Both the position numbers and the translations under genes were made by a program. The notes under the pieces were generated by a model. That model was not told the DNA's origin and did no database searches. It worked only from the letters and a program-made list of their open reading frames with translations. From the NCBI RefSeq assembly GCF_000469585.1, contig NZ_AWNK01000006.1, positions 85,164 to 149,163 of the forward strand: a stretch of 64,000 nucleotides of DNA, read 5' to 3'. Shown piece by piece: positions 17,643 to 25,843 of the stretch; the stretch's first letter is position 1, and every line of letters starts with the position of its first letter. The DNA is from Chrysiogenes arsenatis DSM 11915. Lineage in GTDB: Bacteria; Chrysiogenota; Chrysiogenetes; Chrysiogenales; Chrysiogenaceae.

Positions 17643-20383
17643 GGCTGTTCTCCTTGTTTGGGTTTTACCCTCTCGGCCTTATCGGTTTGTCCGGTGCGAA
17701 GGTAAAGCTCGTATAATCGCAGATTCGATTGTTGCGCATAGGGGGTATTTTCGTACAGGTACGTGACCTTCAGATGCTCTAAAATCGCTTTTTCAATATC
17801 TTCTTCTTCGTATGACCAAGCAAACGCATACGCCGCTAAAGGGCGATGCTGAAGATACGTAAATAATAATTCCTGCGCAATAGTGCGCGCGAAGGCACGT
17901 TGCTCCTGCTCAATCAGGATCGGCAACGCATCGGCAAGCATTGCCGTTTCACGGGTATGTGCGGCATGCGCTACCAACAACGCTACATCAGGTTTTTTCA
18001 TGTGTATACTTGCTTCAGCAGCCAGTTTGCGCGCATCTACCCCATACGTGGGGTGTTCTAAAACCGTGCGCAATTCAGCGTAAGCATTTGCATATTCACC
18101 CTGTTCATAAAAAATACGACCGGTAAAGAAGCGTAACGCCGGATAACGCGCTTGGTATTCGGCAAACAACAGTAGTGCCGGAACCATTTCGCCCCGCTCC
18201 ATGTACAATCGCCCAAGGCGGATAATCGATCCTTCGTCGCCAAGACGGACGTAATAACGGTGCGCGCGCGGCATATCTCCGGCTCGTCCCGACGATTCCG
18301 CGAGAAAGGCAATCGCATTGGTGCGGATTTCATCGACCAGCGTCGCTTCATGCGTCAGTAAATATTTTTCCGCTTCTTCAACTTTTTCGAGCTGGATCAA
18401 CGTATTAAGCAAACCAAGATGGAATTTTCCGTCGCTGACGCGCGAAAAAGCTTGTAGTGCAAACTCATATTTTCCTTGATTGTACGCCGCATCGCCTAAC
18501 AAAACAAAGGCACGCTGACGGTATTCCGTGTGCCGCTCGAATAACGACATAGCGTCGTTAAGGATTTTTGCCACATCGGCATAGCGGCGCAAGTTAAATG
18601 CGGAAAGGGCTTGATAGTAACGGCACGCCGCTCCGGGAGCACTATCGGAAAAATGTTGCGCACATATTTGATAGTGCTCCAACGCTTGCCCGAACTCACC
18701 AAGCTTAAAATGCGCTAACGCTCGCTGCGGACTATCCGCCACCCCTCCTGTGCTGGAAAAACGTAAGGCTTCTTCAAACTTACCCCATCCATTGTAGAGC
18801 TTAACAAGCGAACGGCGCACCGTTTCATCGGTGGGATTTGCGGAAAGCAAGGCGAGGTAAATCGTCTCCGCTGCAGCATACTTCCCATTGTAGCCGTGAA
18901 TATGCGCCAAGTTAAGTTGCGCGTTGCTGGCATACGGGCTTTCTTTGGGAACTTCGGCATAAAACTTTGCAGCCAGATCAAGGTTACCAATGCCGTTATA
19001 CGTAATCGCTTTCTGGTACAGCCACAGATGGTAGAGGGGATGCTGACGACGGATGAGGCGATCCCCAGCCTGAATATGGCGCTGCGCGCTCAGATATCCC
19101 TGTCGTTGATTCAGCAGAATCAGGTTAAAGAGGTGATATTGGGGGCGCTGATCTTTGTCCAGTTGCGCTTCGTCAATCGCACTCAACGATTTCCACCCCG
19201 CATCGGTCTGCCCTGCGTTAATGAAATATTCGGTGAGCAGCAAGCGCGCTTCGGCACGCTTTTCGGCAGGAGCAACGCGCAGCAGCGATTCGGCAAAGTA
19301 GCGGCGCAGCGTGTCGTCACTTGCAAGCTGGTACCCTTGATAGGCCACGTATGCCTGAATCTGCGTCAGCGATATCCGTTCAAACCAGCGTTTGGCGACA
19401 TCAAGCGCACCGGTATGTGCCGCCGCCCACGTCGCATAGCGGGCAGTCGTATTGTCAATAGTGTCTCCACCGAGTTCGGCAAGCTTGGCAAATTCGAGTA
19501 TCTGTCCGTACTCGCGAAGCTCAAAAGCCGTTTCCATTGCCAAGGGGAGAGCGTTGCGTTCGCCACGCCGTGCCATAGCGGCATAGATGGCCAGCGCCCC
19601 AGCAGTATCGCCAAGTTTTTGTGTTGCTTGGGCTTCGACATACAAGGCTGATTCGGCAAAATTCGTCTGCCGGAATGATGGCGTCAATTGGAGCACCCGC
19701 TCGTAATGCCCTTTATCAAGTAAGGCATTGAGCCACAATAACCGTGGCGTGGCATCGATTGCGTCCCATTCACGTCCGGCAACAAACTGTTCAATGGCAC
19801 CAATATAGTCACGATTTCCAAGATTATACCACGCAATTGCAAGTGCTAATGACGCCTCGCGTGCAACAGGAGACGCGGTGTATTGGCGCGCCTGCCCAAG
19901 CAGCTCCAACGCGCGGGGTTCGTACCCAAGAGCGCGCATAGAGAGCGCTTCAAGGTAGAGTGCCAGTGGAATCAAAGGTGATTTTTGTGGAATTTCACGC
20001 AAGGTTGAAATAGCTTTATTGTACTCTTTTTGCGTGTAGTACAGACGCGCCGCCTTGGCTTTCCCTTCGTCGCTGAGTGCTGACGCTACCGACGCACCAA
20101 GGTTGGAGGAAAACAGGCATCCGCCGGGTTTTTCCACCGCAACTTGATAGCCAAACTGCTCGCGCGATAGGGCGACATCTTCACGGTAGTCCTCTACTTG
20201 CAAGCGCACAGATGAGGTGACAACCTGTTCTGCTGTAAAGCCCGCATAGGTGCTTTCGGCAGCGGTAATTTTGACGGGAATATGGATCGTATCGAGTGAC
20301 AGCGCGGGAAGAGTCTCGCCCCACGCAGGAGTGGAGCAGAACAGTGCGGCTGCCACGGTCAGTGAAGTTGCGAGTCGTTTCAT
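17639..20383 (-). CDS. Large periplasmic TPR-repeat protein of the Ton operon
   Basis: 914 aa. ATG 20383 follows AGGAAA and gives a clean signal peptide ('MKRLATSLTVAAALFCSTPA', cleavage near WG-ET). About 150 residues follow with one cysteine ('EKPGGCLFSSN'). The rest is a long array of TPR-like helical pairs, for example 'AKAARLYYTQKEYNKAISTL', 'ALYLEALSMRALGYEPRALE', 'AQLNLAHIHGYNGKYAAAET' and 'RAFVLLGDAAYNQGKYEFAL'. It is first in the operon and coupled to exbB (ATGA). TPR proteins such as TtpC occur in some Ton systems. By analogy this one may span the periplasm or bind receptors, but its substrate is unknown. Confidence 0.88.
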   Translation of the reverse strand: MKRLATSLTVAAALFCSTPAWGETLPALSLDTIHIPVKITAAESTYAGFTAEQVVTSSVRLQVEDYREDVALSREQFGYQVAVEKPGGCLFSSNLGASVASALSDEGKAKAARLYYTQKEYNKAISTLREIPQKSPLIPLALYLEALSMRALGYEPRALELLGQARQYTASPVAREASLALAIAWYNLGNRDYIGAIEQFVAGREWDAIDATPRLLWLNALLDKGHYERVLQLTPSFRQTNFAESALYVEAQATQKLGDTAGALAIYAAMARRGERNALPLAMETAFELREYGQILEFAKLAELGGDTIDNTTARYATWAAAHTGALDVAKRWFERISLTQIQAYVAYQGYQLASDDTLRRYFAESLLRVAPAEKRAEARLLLTEYFINAGQTDAGWKSLSAIDEAQLDKDQRPQYHLFNLILLNQRQGYLSAQRHIQAGDRLIRRQHPLYHLWLYQKAITYNGIGNLDLAAKFYAEVPKESPYASNAQLNLAHIHGYNGKYAAAETIYLALLSANPTDETVRRSLVKLYNGWGKFEEALRFSSTGGVADSPQRALAHFKLGEFGQALEHYQICAQHFSDSAPGAACRYYQALSAFNLRRYADVAKILNDAMSLFERHTEYRQRAFVLLGDAAYNQGKYEFALQAFSRVSDGKFHLGLLNTLIQLEKVEEAEKYLLTHEATLVDEIRTNAIAFLAESSGRAGDMPRAHRYYVRLGDEGSIIRLGRLYMERGEMVPALLLFAEYQARYPALRFFTGRIFYEQGEYANAYAELRTVLEHPTYGVDARKLAAEASIHMKKPDVALLVAHAAHTRETAMLADALPILIEQEQRAFARTIAQELLFTYLQHRPLAAYAFAWSYEEEDIEKAILEHLKVTYLYENTPYAQQSNLRLYELYLRTGQTDKAERVKPKQGEQP

Positions 20384-20489
20384 CGTGTTTCCTATGGAAA
20401 GAAAGTGAAAATCGTGTTTCATGCGGGGCGATAGTATGCTAATTTGCGTGCCGTTTCAACATCTTAGCATCTTTTCTATGAGAGTACCT

Positions 20490-21272
20490 ATGTCATCCCG
20501 TAATATGATTAAAATCTACTCGCCGGACGCTATTGCCAACATCTCGCGTGCCGCATTATTAGCGGCGGAAGTACTTGAACTTGCTGCCCAGCGAGTGGCT
20601 CCCGGAGTCGATACTGCTTCCATTGACGAGTTCTGCGCCAGTTACATTGCCAGCCGTGGCGCTCTTGCGGCCCCACTGAACTACCGTGGCTTCCCCAAAA
20701 GCATTTGCACCTCACCCAACGATGTCATCTGCCATGGCATTCCGTCACCCGACGTGGTGCTGCAAGACGGTGATATCGTCAATATTGATATTACCGTTTT
20801 TCTCGATGGCTACTATGGCGATACTTCGCGCACGGTGCTGGTCGGTGAAGTTCCAAGCGGCGTCAAGCTTTTTGTGGAGCGGGCGGAAAAGGCGATGTGG
20901 AAAGGGATAGAAGCGGCAGTCGTTGGCCACCGTTTTAACGCCATTGGCGATTCGATTGAGCGCTACGTCAAGAAATTCAACTACTCGGTGGTACGTGATT
21001 ACTGCGGCCATGGCATTGGCGCCGCATTCCATGAAGATCCCGCCGTGCTGCATTACAGCTCACGCAGTGCGTTGCCAATGCTGCAAAACGGTATGGTATT
21101 TACGGTTGAACCAATGATCAATATGGGGAAAAACTGGCGTTCGGAGGTCGACCAAATCGATGGGTGGACGGCTCGCACGGTTGACGGTTCCTTGTCGGCA
21201 CAATTCGAACATACCGTGGCAATAGTCAACGGAAAAGCCCAAGTACTGAGCATTCCACCACACTCAATTTGA
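20490..21272 (+). CDS. map: Methionine aminopeptidase, type I
   Basis: 260 aa. It has the dinuclear metal ligands of the pita-bread fold: Asp in 'NIDITVFLDGYYGD', Asp in 'GDTSRT', His in 'CGHGIGAAFHEDP', Glu in 'FTVEPMINMG' and Glu in 'AQFEHTVAI'. It removes the initiator methionine from nascent proteins. ATG 20490 (GAGAG upstream) is the best start; ATG 20478 and 20505 are alternatives. It is divergent from the TPR/Ton operon, with about 106 bp between the two starts for both promoters. Confidence 0.94.
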   Translation: MSSRNMIKIYSPDAIANISRAALLAAEVLELAAQRVAPGVDTASIDEFCASYIASRGALAAPLNYRGFPKSICTSPNDVICHGIPSPDVVLQDGDIVNIDITVFLDGYYGDTSRTVLVGEVPSGVKLFVERAEKAMWKGIEAAVVGHRFNAIGDSIERYVKKFNYSVVRDYCGHGIGAAFHEDPAVLHYSSRSALPMLQNGMVFTVEPMINMGKNWRSEVDQIDGWTARTVDGSLSAQFEHTVAIVNGKAQVLSIPPHSI

Positions 21273-21274
21273 TC

Positions 21275-21299
21275 GACGGGAAAGCTATGCTTCCCCGTC
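21275..21299 (+). terminator. Hairpin after map
   Basis: Arms 'GACGGGAAAGC' and 'GCTTCCCCGTC' (one mismatch, loop TAT) begin 2 bp after the map stop and are followed by TTTAT. It reaches into the 3' end of the convergent 86-codon gene. Confidence 0.55.
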
Positions 21300-21545
21300 T
21301 TTATGCAGATAGTAGCGCAGAGCACCATCCCAATCGTAATTCATCACTGTATGCAAGCAAGGGTTTTTCTTGTTTAAATCGTGGCGATACGCCAATTCTG
21401 CGGCAAGTTCCTCACTATTAAATCCTTGACTGTGTACCTTATGGCTGGCCACGTACTCGCTTTCTTCGCGGATCTTGTTGTCGATATCCCGCAAAAAAGC
21501 ACGATAAAAGTCGTGAGCCCGCCGGAGCATAACGTCCCTGTTCAT
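21285..21545 (-). CDS. Small hypothetical protein
   Basis: 86 aa, not recognised. ATG 21545 has a near-perfect ribosome site (AAGGAGG, 7 nt upstream), which argues strongly that it is a real gene; the longer frame upstream of it is rejected. The protein is charged and helical, without signal peptide or membrane segments. It has two lysine-bearing stretches ('DIDNKIREESEYVASHKVHS') and an aromatic C-terminus ('MNYDWDGALRYYLHKDG'). It stands alone between map and the antiporter gene, transcribed opposite to both. Confidence 0.7.
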   Translation of the reverse strand: MNRDVMLRRAHDFYRAFLRDIDNKIREESEYVASHKVHSQGFNSEELAAELAYRHDLNKKNPCLHTVMNYDWDGALRYYLHKDGEA

Positions 21546-21708
21546 GATAGCACCTCCTTGTGCACTGCTGTGGCGGTTGGTATGATCTCTTTTCGGTTGA
21601 TTTTTTGAACAGCTTGAGCGAAAACTCAGCACCCCGACAATACGGGATTTCTCTGAGAGCTACGAAGGGAGCCACGTATGATCGACGCTTGCGCAGCGAG
21701 GATTGATT

Positions 21709-23415
21709 ATGATTGAACATGAAATGCTCAGCTTTCTGCTTGCCGTTGCGGTACTGCTGGGAGCCGCTCGCATTTTCGGAGAAATTTCACGCAAGTTCGG
21801 GCAGCCATCGGTGCTGGGGGAGATTCTGGCCGGCATTGCACTCGGCCCTTCGCTGCTGGGCATGTTGCTTCCTGAAGTCAACCATTGGCTCTTTCCCACT
21901 ACGGGTTCGGCGGCCATTGCCCTTGATGGCTTAACCTTCCTCTCGATCACCCTTTTCTTGCTGGTTGCCGGAATGGAGGTGGACCTTTCCACCGCTTGGC
22001 GACAGGGAAAAGCCGCGATGGTAACGGCTTTGTTCGGCATGCTGGTTCCTTTTGCGGTCGGATACTCGCTCGTCCGCATCGCACCTGAATTTATGGGCTT
22101 TACGTCACACACCTCCATCCATCTCTACGCACTCTTCTTTGCCACTGCCCTTTCCATCTCCGCCCTGCCAGTTATTGCCAAAACACTGATGGATCTCAAT
22201 CTCTACCGCTCCGACTTCGGTATGGTCGTAATTGGAGCGGCGGTGCTCAACGACTTGGTTGGCTGGACAGTCTTTGCAATTATTCTGGGCTTGATGGGAT
22301 CGGCAGTCGACGGTAACCTCGCGAATATTTTCAATACCGTCGCGCTGGTTATTTTGTTTACCGTTTTTGTGTTGACCATCGGGCGCTGGGCCATCAATCG
22401 CTCCTTGCCTTGGATTAAAGCCTACACGACCTATCCGGGCGGCATATTAGGCTTTGCCGTTACACTGGGACTTTTAAGCGCCGCCTTTACGGAATGGGCT
22501 GGCGTACACGCTATTTTCGGTGCCTTTATCCTGGGGATCGCACTGGGCGATTCACGCCACCTGCGGGAGCGGACACGGGCGACACTCGATCAATTCATCT
22601 CGTTTATTTTTGCGCCGCTTTTCTTTGCCAGCATTGGACTGCGTGTGAATTTTGTCGAACACTTCGACATTCTGCTAGTGATCACCGTACTCATCGTCGG
22701 CACACTGACCAAAGTCGGTGGATGCCTACTGGGAAATCGCCTGATCGGCATGAGTTGGCGCGATAGCTGGGCGGTAGGTTTTGCCATGAACTCACGCGGC
22801 GCCATGGAGATTATCCTGAGCATGCTGGCCTTGCAGATGGGACTGATTGGCGATTCGATGTTTGTTGCATTGGTAATTTTGGCGTTGATGACGTCAGCAA
22901 CCAGCGCCACAACATTGCAGGCGATTCTGCGCCGCAATAAAAAGGTACACTTTCAGGATTTTGCCTCATCCAAAACCTTTCTGAACGAGGTAAACGGCAC
23001 GACCATGCAAGAAGTGATTCGCGAAATGGTGGAACATATGTCGCTTTCACTGCGCGATATTGATGCGCGGGATGTGCTGCGCAAACTCTTGCGTCGTGAA
23101 AAACTGATGTCAACCGCACTGGATCGTGGCGTGGCGGTGCCGCATGCGAGAATTCTGCATTTGCGCGAACCGATCGTTTGCATTGGTGTTTCGCGGCGCG
23201 GCGTGGAGTGCGATTCGCTTGATGGCAACATGACGCATTTGTTTATCATGATTTTAACGCCGCAGGATGATAACGGCGTTCAGCTTGATATCTTGGCCGA
23301 TGTTGGTGGCTTGTTCCGCGATCAGGAGATTTCCGAAGAAATTTTTTCGGTACGCAACTACACGGAATTTCTGGCTGAAATTACACAAATGCGCGAAAAA
23401 GCCAAGCTCATGTGA
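21709..23415 (+). CDS. CPA2-type cation:proton antiporter fused to PTS EIIA domain
   Basis: 568 aa. Residues ~1-400 form a 12-13 helix Na+/H+ exchanger domain ('GQPSVLGEILAGIALGPSLL', 'LFLLVAGMEVDL', 'GAAVLNDLVGWTVFAIILGL', 'FAMNSRGAMEIIL'). The C-terminal ~145 residues are a PTS EIIA type-2 (fructose/nitrogen) domain with the phospho-histidine in 'DRGVAVPHARILHL'. KefB-like antiporters move Na+ or K+ against protons. The EIIA domain probably regulates transport by phosphorylation through EI/HPr-type proteins (inference). ATG 21709 follows GAGGA. Confidence 0.92.
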   Translation: MIEHEMLSFLLAVAVLLGAARIFGEISRKFGQPSVLGEILAGIALGPSLLGMLLPEVNHWLFPTTGSAAIALDGLTFLSITLFLLVAGMEVDLSTAWRQGKAAMVTALFGMLVPFAVGYSLVRIAPEFMGFTSHTSIHLYALFFATALSISALPVIAKTLMDLNLYRSDFGMVVIGAAVLNDLVGWTVFAIILGLMGSAVDGNLANIFNTVALVILFTVFVLTIGRWAINRSLPWIKAYTTYPGGILGFAVTLGLLSAAFTEWAGVHAIFGAFILGIALGDSRHLRERTRATLDQFISFIFAPLFFASIGLRVNFVEHFDILLVITVLIVGTLTKVGGCLLGNRLIGMSWRDSWAVGFAMNSRGAMEIILSMLALQMGLIGDSMFVALVILALMTSATSATTLQAILRRNKKVHFQDFASSKTFLNEVNGTTMQEVIREMVEHMSLSLRDIDARDVLRKLLRREKLMSTALDRGVAVPHARILHLREPIVCIGVSRRGVECDSLDGNMTHLFIMILTPQDDNGVQLDILADVGGLFRDQEISEEIFSVRNYTEFLAEITQMREKAKLM

Positions 23416-23442
23416 TTTTTTCGCGGCGGGCGAAATGTGCGC

Positions 23443-23471
23443 TTGACAATCGCTGTCAACCAGCGTATATA
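23443..23471 (+). promoter_or_regulatory. Strong promoter for tRNA-Gln
   Basis: TTGACA (23443-23448), exact 17-bp spacer, TATATA (23466-23471). It lies 18 bp before the mature tRNA 5' end. Confidence 0.85.
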
Positions 23472-23489
23472 CCAACGCCGTTGTCAAAT

Positions 23490-23564
23490 TGGGGTGTCGC
23501 CAAGCGGTAAGGCAGCGGGTTTTGGGTCCGCCATTCCTAGGTTCGAATCCTAGCACCCCAGCCA
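23490..23564 (+). tRNA. tRNA-Gln (anticodon TTG)
   Basis: 75-nt cloverleaf with encoded CCA. The acceptor pairs TGGGGTG with CACCCCA, the anticodon loop is TTTTGGG (anticodon TTG), and the T-arm has GTTCGAATC. It closely matches E. coli glnU/W. A promoter and a terminator flank it, so it is a single-gene transcript. Confidence 0.97.
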
Positions 23565-23575
23565 TTGAAAACCAA

Positions 23576-23605
23576 AAGCAACTTCCTCATGGAAGTTGCT
23601 TTTTT
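23576..23605 (+). terminator. Rho-independent terminator after tRNA-Gln
   Basis: Stem arms 'AAGCAACTTCC' and 'GGAAGTTGCTT' with loop TCAT, followed by T residues, 11 bp after the tRNA. Confidence 0.9.
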
Positions 23606-23636
23606 CGTGTTTTGGGAAGATTTCTGGAGGGAAGAG

Positions 23637-24773
23637 ATGGAACACCTGGCTCAGACCGTTCGCGACGCACAGCGCATCGTCATCAAAGTCGGCAGTAATA
23701 TTCTGCTGGCAGAAAATCGTCTCAACCTCCCGTTTCTGTATACGCTCGCCGAAGATATACATGAGCTGCGTAAAAGCGGCAAATCCGTCTTGCTCGTCAC
23801 CTCCGGCTCCGTCGCCACTGGGATGGCGAAATTTGGCACCACTGAACGCCCCAAAGACCTGCCAACCAAACAAGCCTACGCCGCTGTTGGGCAGATGAGT
23901 TTGATGTGGGAATACGAACGGGCCTTCCGCGTCTACGGCATTCCTATCGCCCAAGTACTTTTAACCCGTGACGACCTTGAAAGCCGCAAACGGTATCTGA
24001 ACTCGCAAAATACACTGCTGGCACTGTTTGATCTCGACGTACTGCCGATCGTCAACGAAAATGATACCGTTGTCACAGACGAAATCCGCTTTGGCGATAA
24101 TGATACCCTTTCGGCCATGGTGGCGGGAGTCGTCAAAGCCGACGTCAATATCATCCTGAGCGACATTGATGGCTTTTATACCGCCAACCCACAACTTGAC
24201 CCGAACGCTGAATTTTTGCCCCTGATTACCAAAATCGACAGCAAAGTCGAGGCGATGGCGGGGCTCAGCACTTCCAGCGTTGGCACGGGCGGCATGGTGA
24301 CGAAAATCAGCGCTGCACGCAAATGCATCAATGCTGGTATTGACATGATCATTACCTCTGGTCGCACGAATCACCCCATCAGCCGACTCCTGCAAGGGGC
24401 ACGCGGAACGCTCTTTCGCGCCTCTATCGATAAAGTTTCGGCACGCAAACGGTGGATTTTACAAACGCTGAAAAGCCATGGCTCCTTGATTATCGATTCC
24501 GGTGCCGAAGCCGCGCTGATGCGCAAAGAGGCGAGTTTATTGCCCATTGGAGTGAAGGCCATTAGTGGTGAATTTGAACGTGGCGAATGTGTTCAGGTGC
24601 ACTCCCAGAACGGAACATTGCTTGCCAAAGGGTTAGTATCGTATTCATCAGAAGAAGCGCGTCAAATCTATGGCCGGAAATCGTCGGAAATCGAGACGAT
24701 CCTCGGCTACGTCTTCCATAAAGAAATGATTCATAAAGATAACCTCGTGATTATGGGAGCGGGTGAAGAGTAG
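23637..24773 (+). CDS. proB: Glutamate 5-kinase
   Basis: 378 aa. An amino-acid kinase domain ('[12 protein letters not shown]', '[12 protein letters not shown]', '[20 protein letters not shown]', '[13 protein letters not shown]', '[20 protein letters not shown]') is followed by a C-terminal PUA domain ('[20 protein letters not shown]'). It phosphorylates glutamate as the first step of proline synthesis and is usually inhibited by proline. ATG 23637 sits behind GGAGGGAAG. An upstream in-frame start at 23565 lies in the tRNA terminator. proA is not adjacent. Confidence 0.96.
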   Translation: MEHLAQTVRDAQRIVIKVGSNILLAENRLNLPFLYTLAEDIHELRKSGKSVLLVTSGSVATGMAKFGTTERPKDLPTKQAYAAVGQMSLMWEYERAFRVYGIPIAQVLLTRDDLESRKRYLNSQNTLLALFDLDVLPIVNENDTVVTDEIRFGDNDTLSAMVAGVVKADVNIILSDIDGFYTANPQLDPNAEFLPLITKIDSKVEAMAGLSTSSVGTGGMVTKISAARKCINAGIDMIITSGRTNHPISRLLQGARGTLFRASIDKVSARKRWILQTLKSHGSLIIDSGAEAALMRKEASLLPIGVKAISGEFERGECVQVHSQNGTLLAKGLVSYSSEEARQIYGRKSSEIETILGYVFHKEMIHKDNLVIMGAGEE

Positions 24774-24867
24774 GTGATTTTTTCGCTCAAGATTTTCCGG
24801 ATCACGTCCGATTAGGAAGTATGCGGCGCAAGGATGCGCTCCAAGCTTTGGCACACGGAGGTGTATC

Positions 24868-25176
24868 ATGTCACCATATCTGTATATGCACGAAGACATT
24901 TGGCAAAAAATTGCCCCATTCCTTCCACAAGTAATCGAAAAGAAAAAGTCCGGCAGACCGCGCATGGATGATCGCCAAGCGATGGATGCTATCTATTACG
25001 TCCTCTACAGCGGTTGCCGCTGGAAAGACCTTCCCGCTCGCTTTGGTGCTGCCAGCACTGTCCACGACCGCTTTCTCTCCTGGAAACGCCAAGGAGTACT
25101 AGAATCCCTGCTAGAGTGCGATCTGCTCCATTACGACGGCTATTCTTACATTAAAGCTGACCGCAAAGCATCGTGA
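24868..25176 (+). CDS. Orphan IS5-type transposase N-terminal domain (DUF4096) protein
   Basis: 102 aa, similar to the N-terminal DNA-binding/DUF4096 part of IS5-group transposases ('DRQAMDAIYYVLYSGCRWKD', 'LPARFGAASTVHDRFLSWKR'). There is no DDE catalytic domain, and no inverted repeats or target duplication are visible around it. ATG 24868 has a good ribosome site (GGAGGTG). Its stop overlaps the GTG start of the HIT gene (GTGA at 25173-25176), so the two are translationally coupled. It may be a truncated transposase that became the leader of the HIT transcript, or a domesticated DNA-binding protein. Confidence 0.75.
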   Translation: MSPYLYMHEDIWQKIAPFLPQVIEKKKSGRPRMDDRQAMDAIYYVLYSGCRWKDLPARFGAASTVHDRFLSWKRQGVLESLLECDLLHYDGYSYIKADRKAS

Positions 25177-25586
25177 GCCAACCTCTCTTTCAACTTCACC
25201 CACGCCTGCGCGAGGATACCCACGGGGTCGCCTCGCTTGAGCTATGCGAAGTACTCCTCATGAATGAATCGCGCTATCCGTGGTGCATACTCGTGCCACG
25301 GCGCGATGCCGTGCGGGAAATCTACGAGCTAAGCGTGGCCGATCAGCAACAACTGTGGCAGGAAACGACGACCGTGCTCGCCGCTATGGCCGCTGAATTT
25401 AACGCCGACAAAATGAACATGGGTGCGCTGGGAAATATCGTCGAGCAGCTCCATATTCACTGCATCGCGCGCCTCCGCAGCGATGCGGCTTGGCCAGCAC
25501 CCGTGTGGGGGAAATTCACACCAGAACCATACACACCAGAAGCAGCGGCAGAGCGCGTGGCACGTTTGCGGCAGATATTGCGGTAG
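25173..25586 (+). CDS. HIT-family nucleotide hydrolase/transferase
   Basis: 137 aa. The histidine triad appears as 'EQLHIHCIARL' (HxHxx form), and the N-terminal 'FQLHPRL' and 'SRYPWCILVPRRDAVREIYE' match the proteobacterial HIT class with a partial triad. HIT proteins hydrolyse or transfer nucleotidyl groups from AMP-linked substrates. The GTG start overlaps the previous stop; no separate ribosome site is obvious. The substrate is unknown. Confidence 0.87.
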   Translation: MSQPLFQLHPRLREDTHGVASLELCEVLLMNESRYPWCILVPRRDAVREIYELSVADQQQLWQETTTVLAAMAAEFNADKMNMGALGNIVEQLHIHCIARLRSDAAWPAPVWGKFTPEPYTPEAAAERVARLRQILR

Positions 25587-25713
25587 GCTTGCCTCAACCA
25601 TTCATCACTTGGAATACTATCATTTTGAGAATCACTCATTGCATGAGAATAACCCCTTCGTTTGCTTCATTTTTTTGTTGCTGTCACTACAACCGTCAAC
25701 TATCTTGCAGCTA

Positions 25714-25796
25714 TGTTGGCTGATACGGAACCCTTCCGTACCCTTTGGTAATTACCAATGATGAGGTCTAGCTGGCTTGGGAACCAGTAGCCAACA
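25714..25796. other. Nested inverted repeats, possible multi-helix structured element
   Basis: An outer 8-bp stem (TGTTGGCT 25714-25721 with AGCCAACA 25789-25796) encloses three smaller hairpins. These are TACGGAA/TTCCGTA with loop CCC (25724-25740), the palindrome TTGGTAATTACCAA (25745-25758), and CTGG/CCAG (about 25772-25787). No tRNA T-arm is present. It lies 48 bp before the restriction-modification gene. It could be a regulatory leader, a mobile-element end or a recombination site. Confidence 0.4.
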
Positions 25797-25843
25797 CAAG
25801 CATCCTTCACACTTCATAATTTCTCGCCGATACAGAGGTGCCT

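Noticed and set aside
23565..23636. N-terminal extension of proB
   Set aside because: It would be translated from the tRNA-Gln terminator stem; the strong ribosome site at 23626 fixes the start at 23637.
25714..25796. Integron attC site
   Set aside because: The outer arms are in the wrong relative orientation and do not fit the RYYYAAC/GTTRRRY core consensus. No integrase is present.
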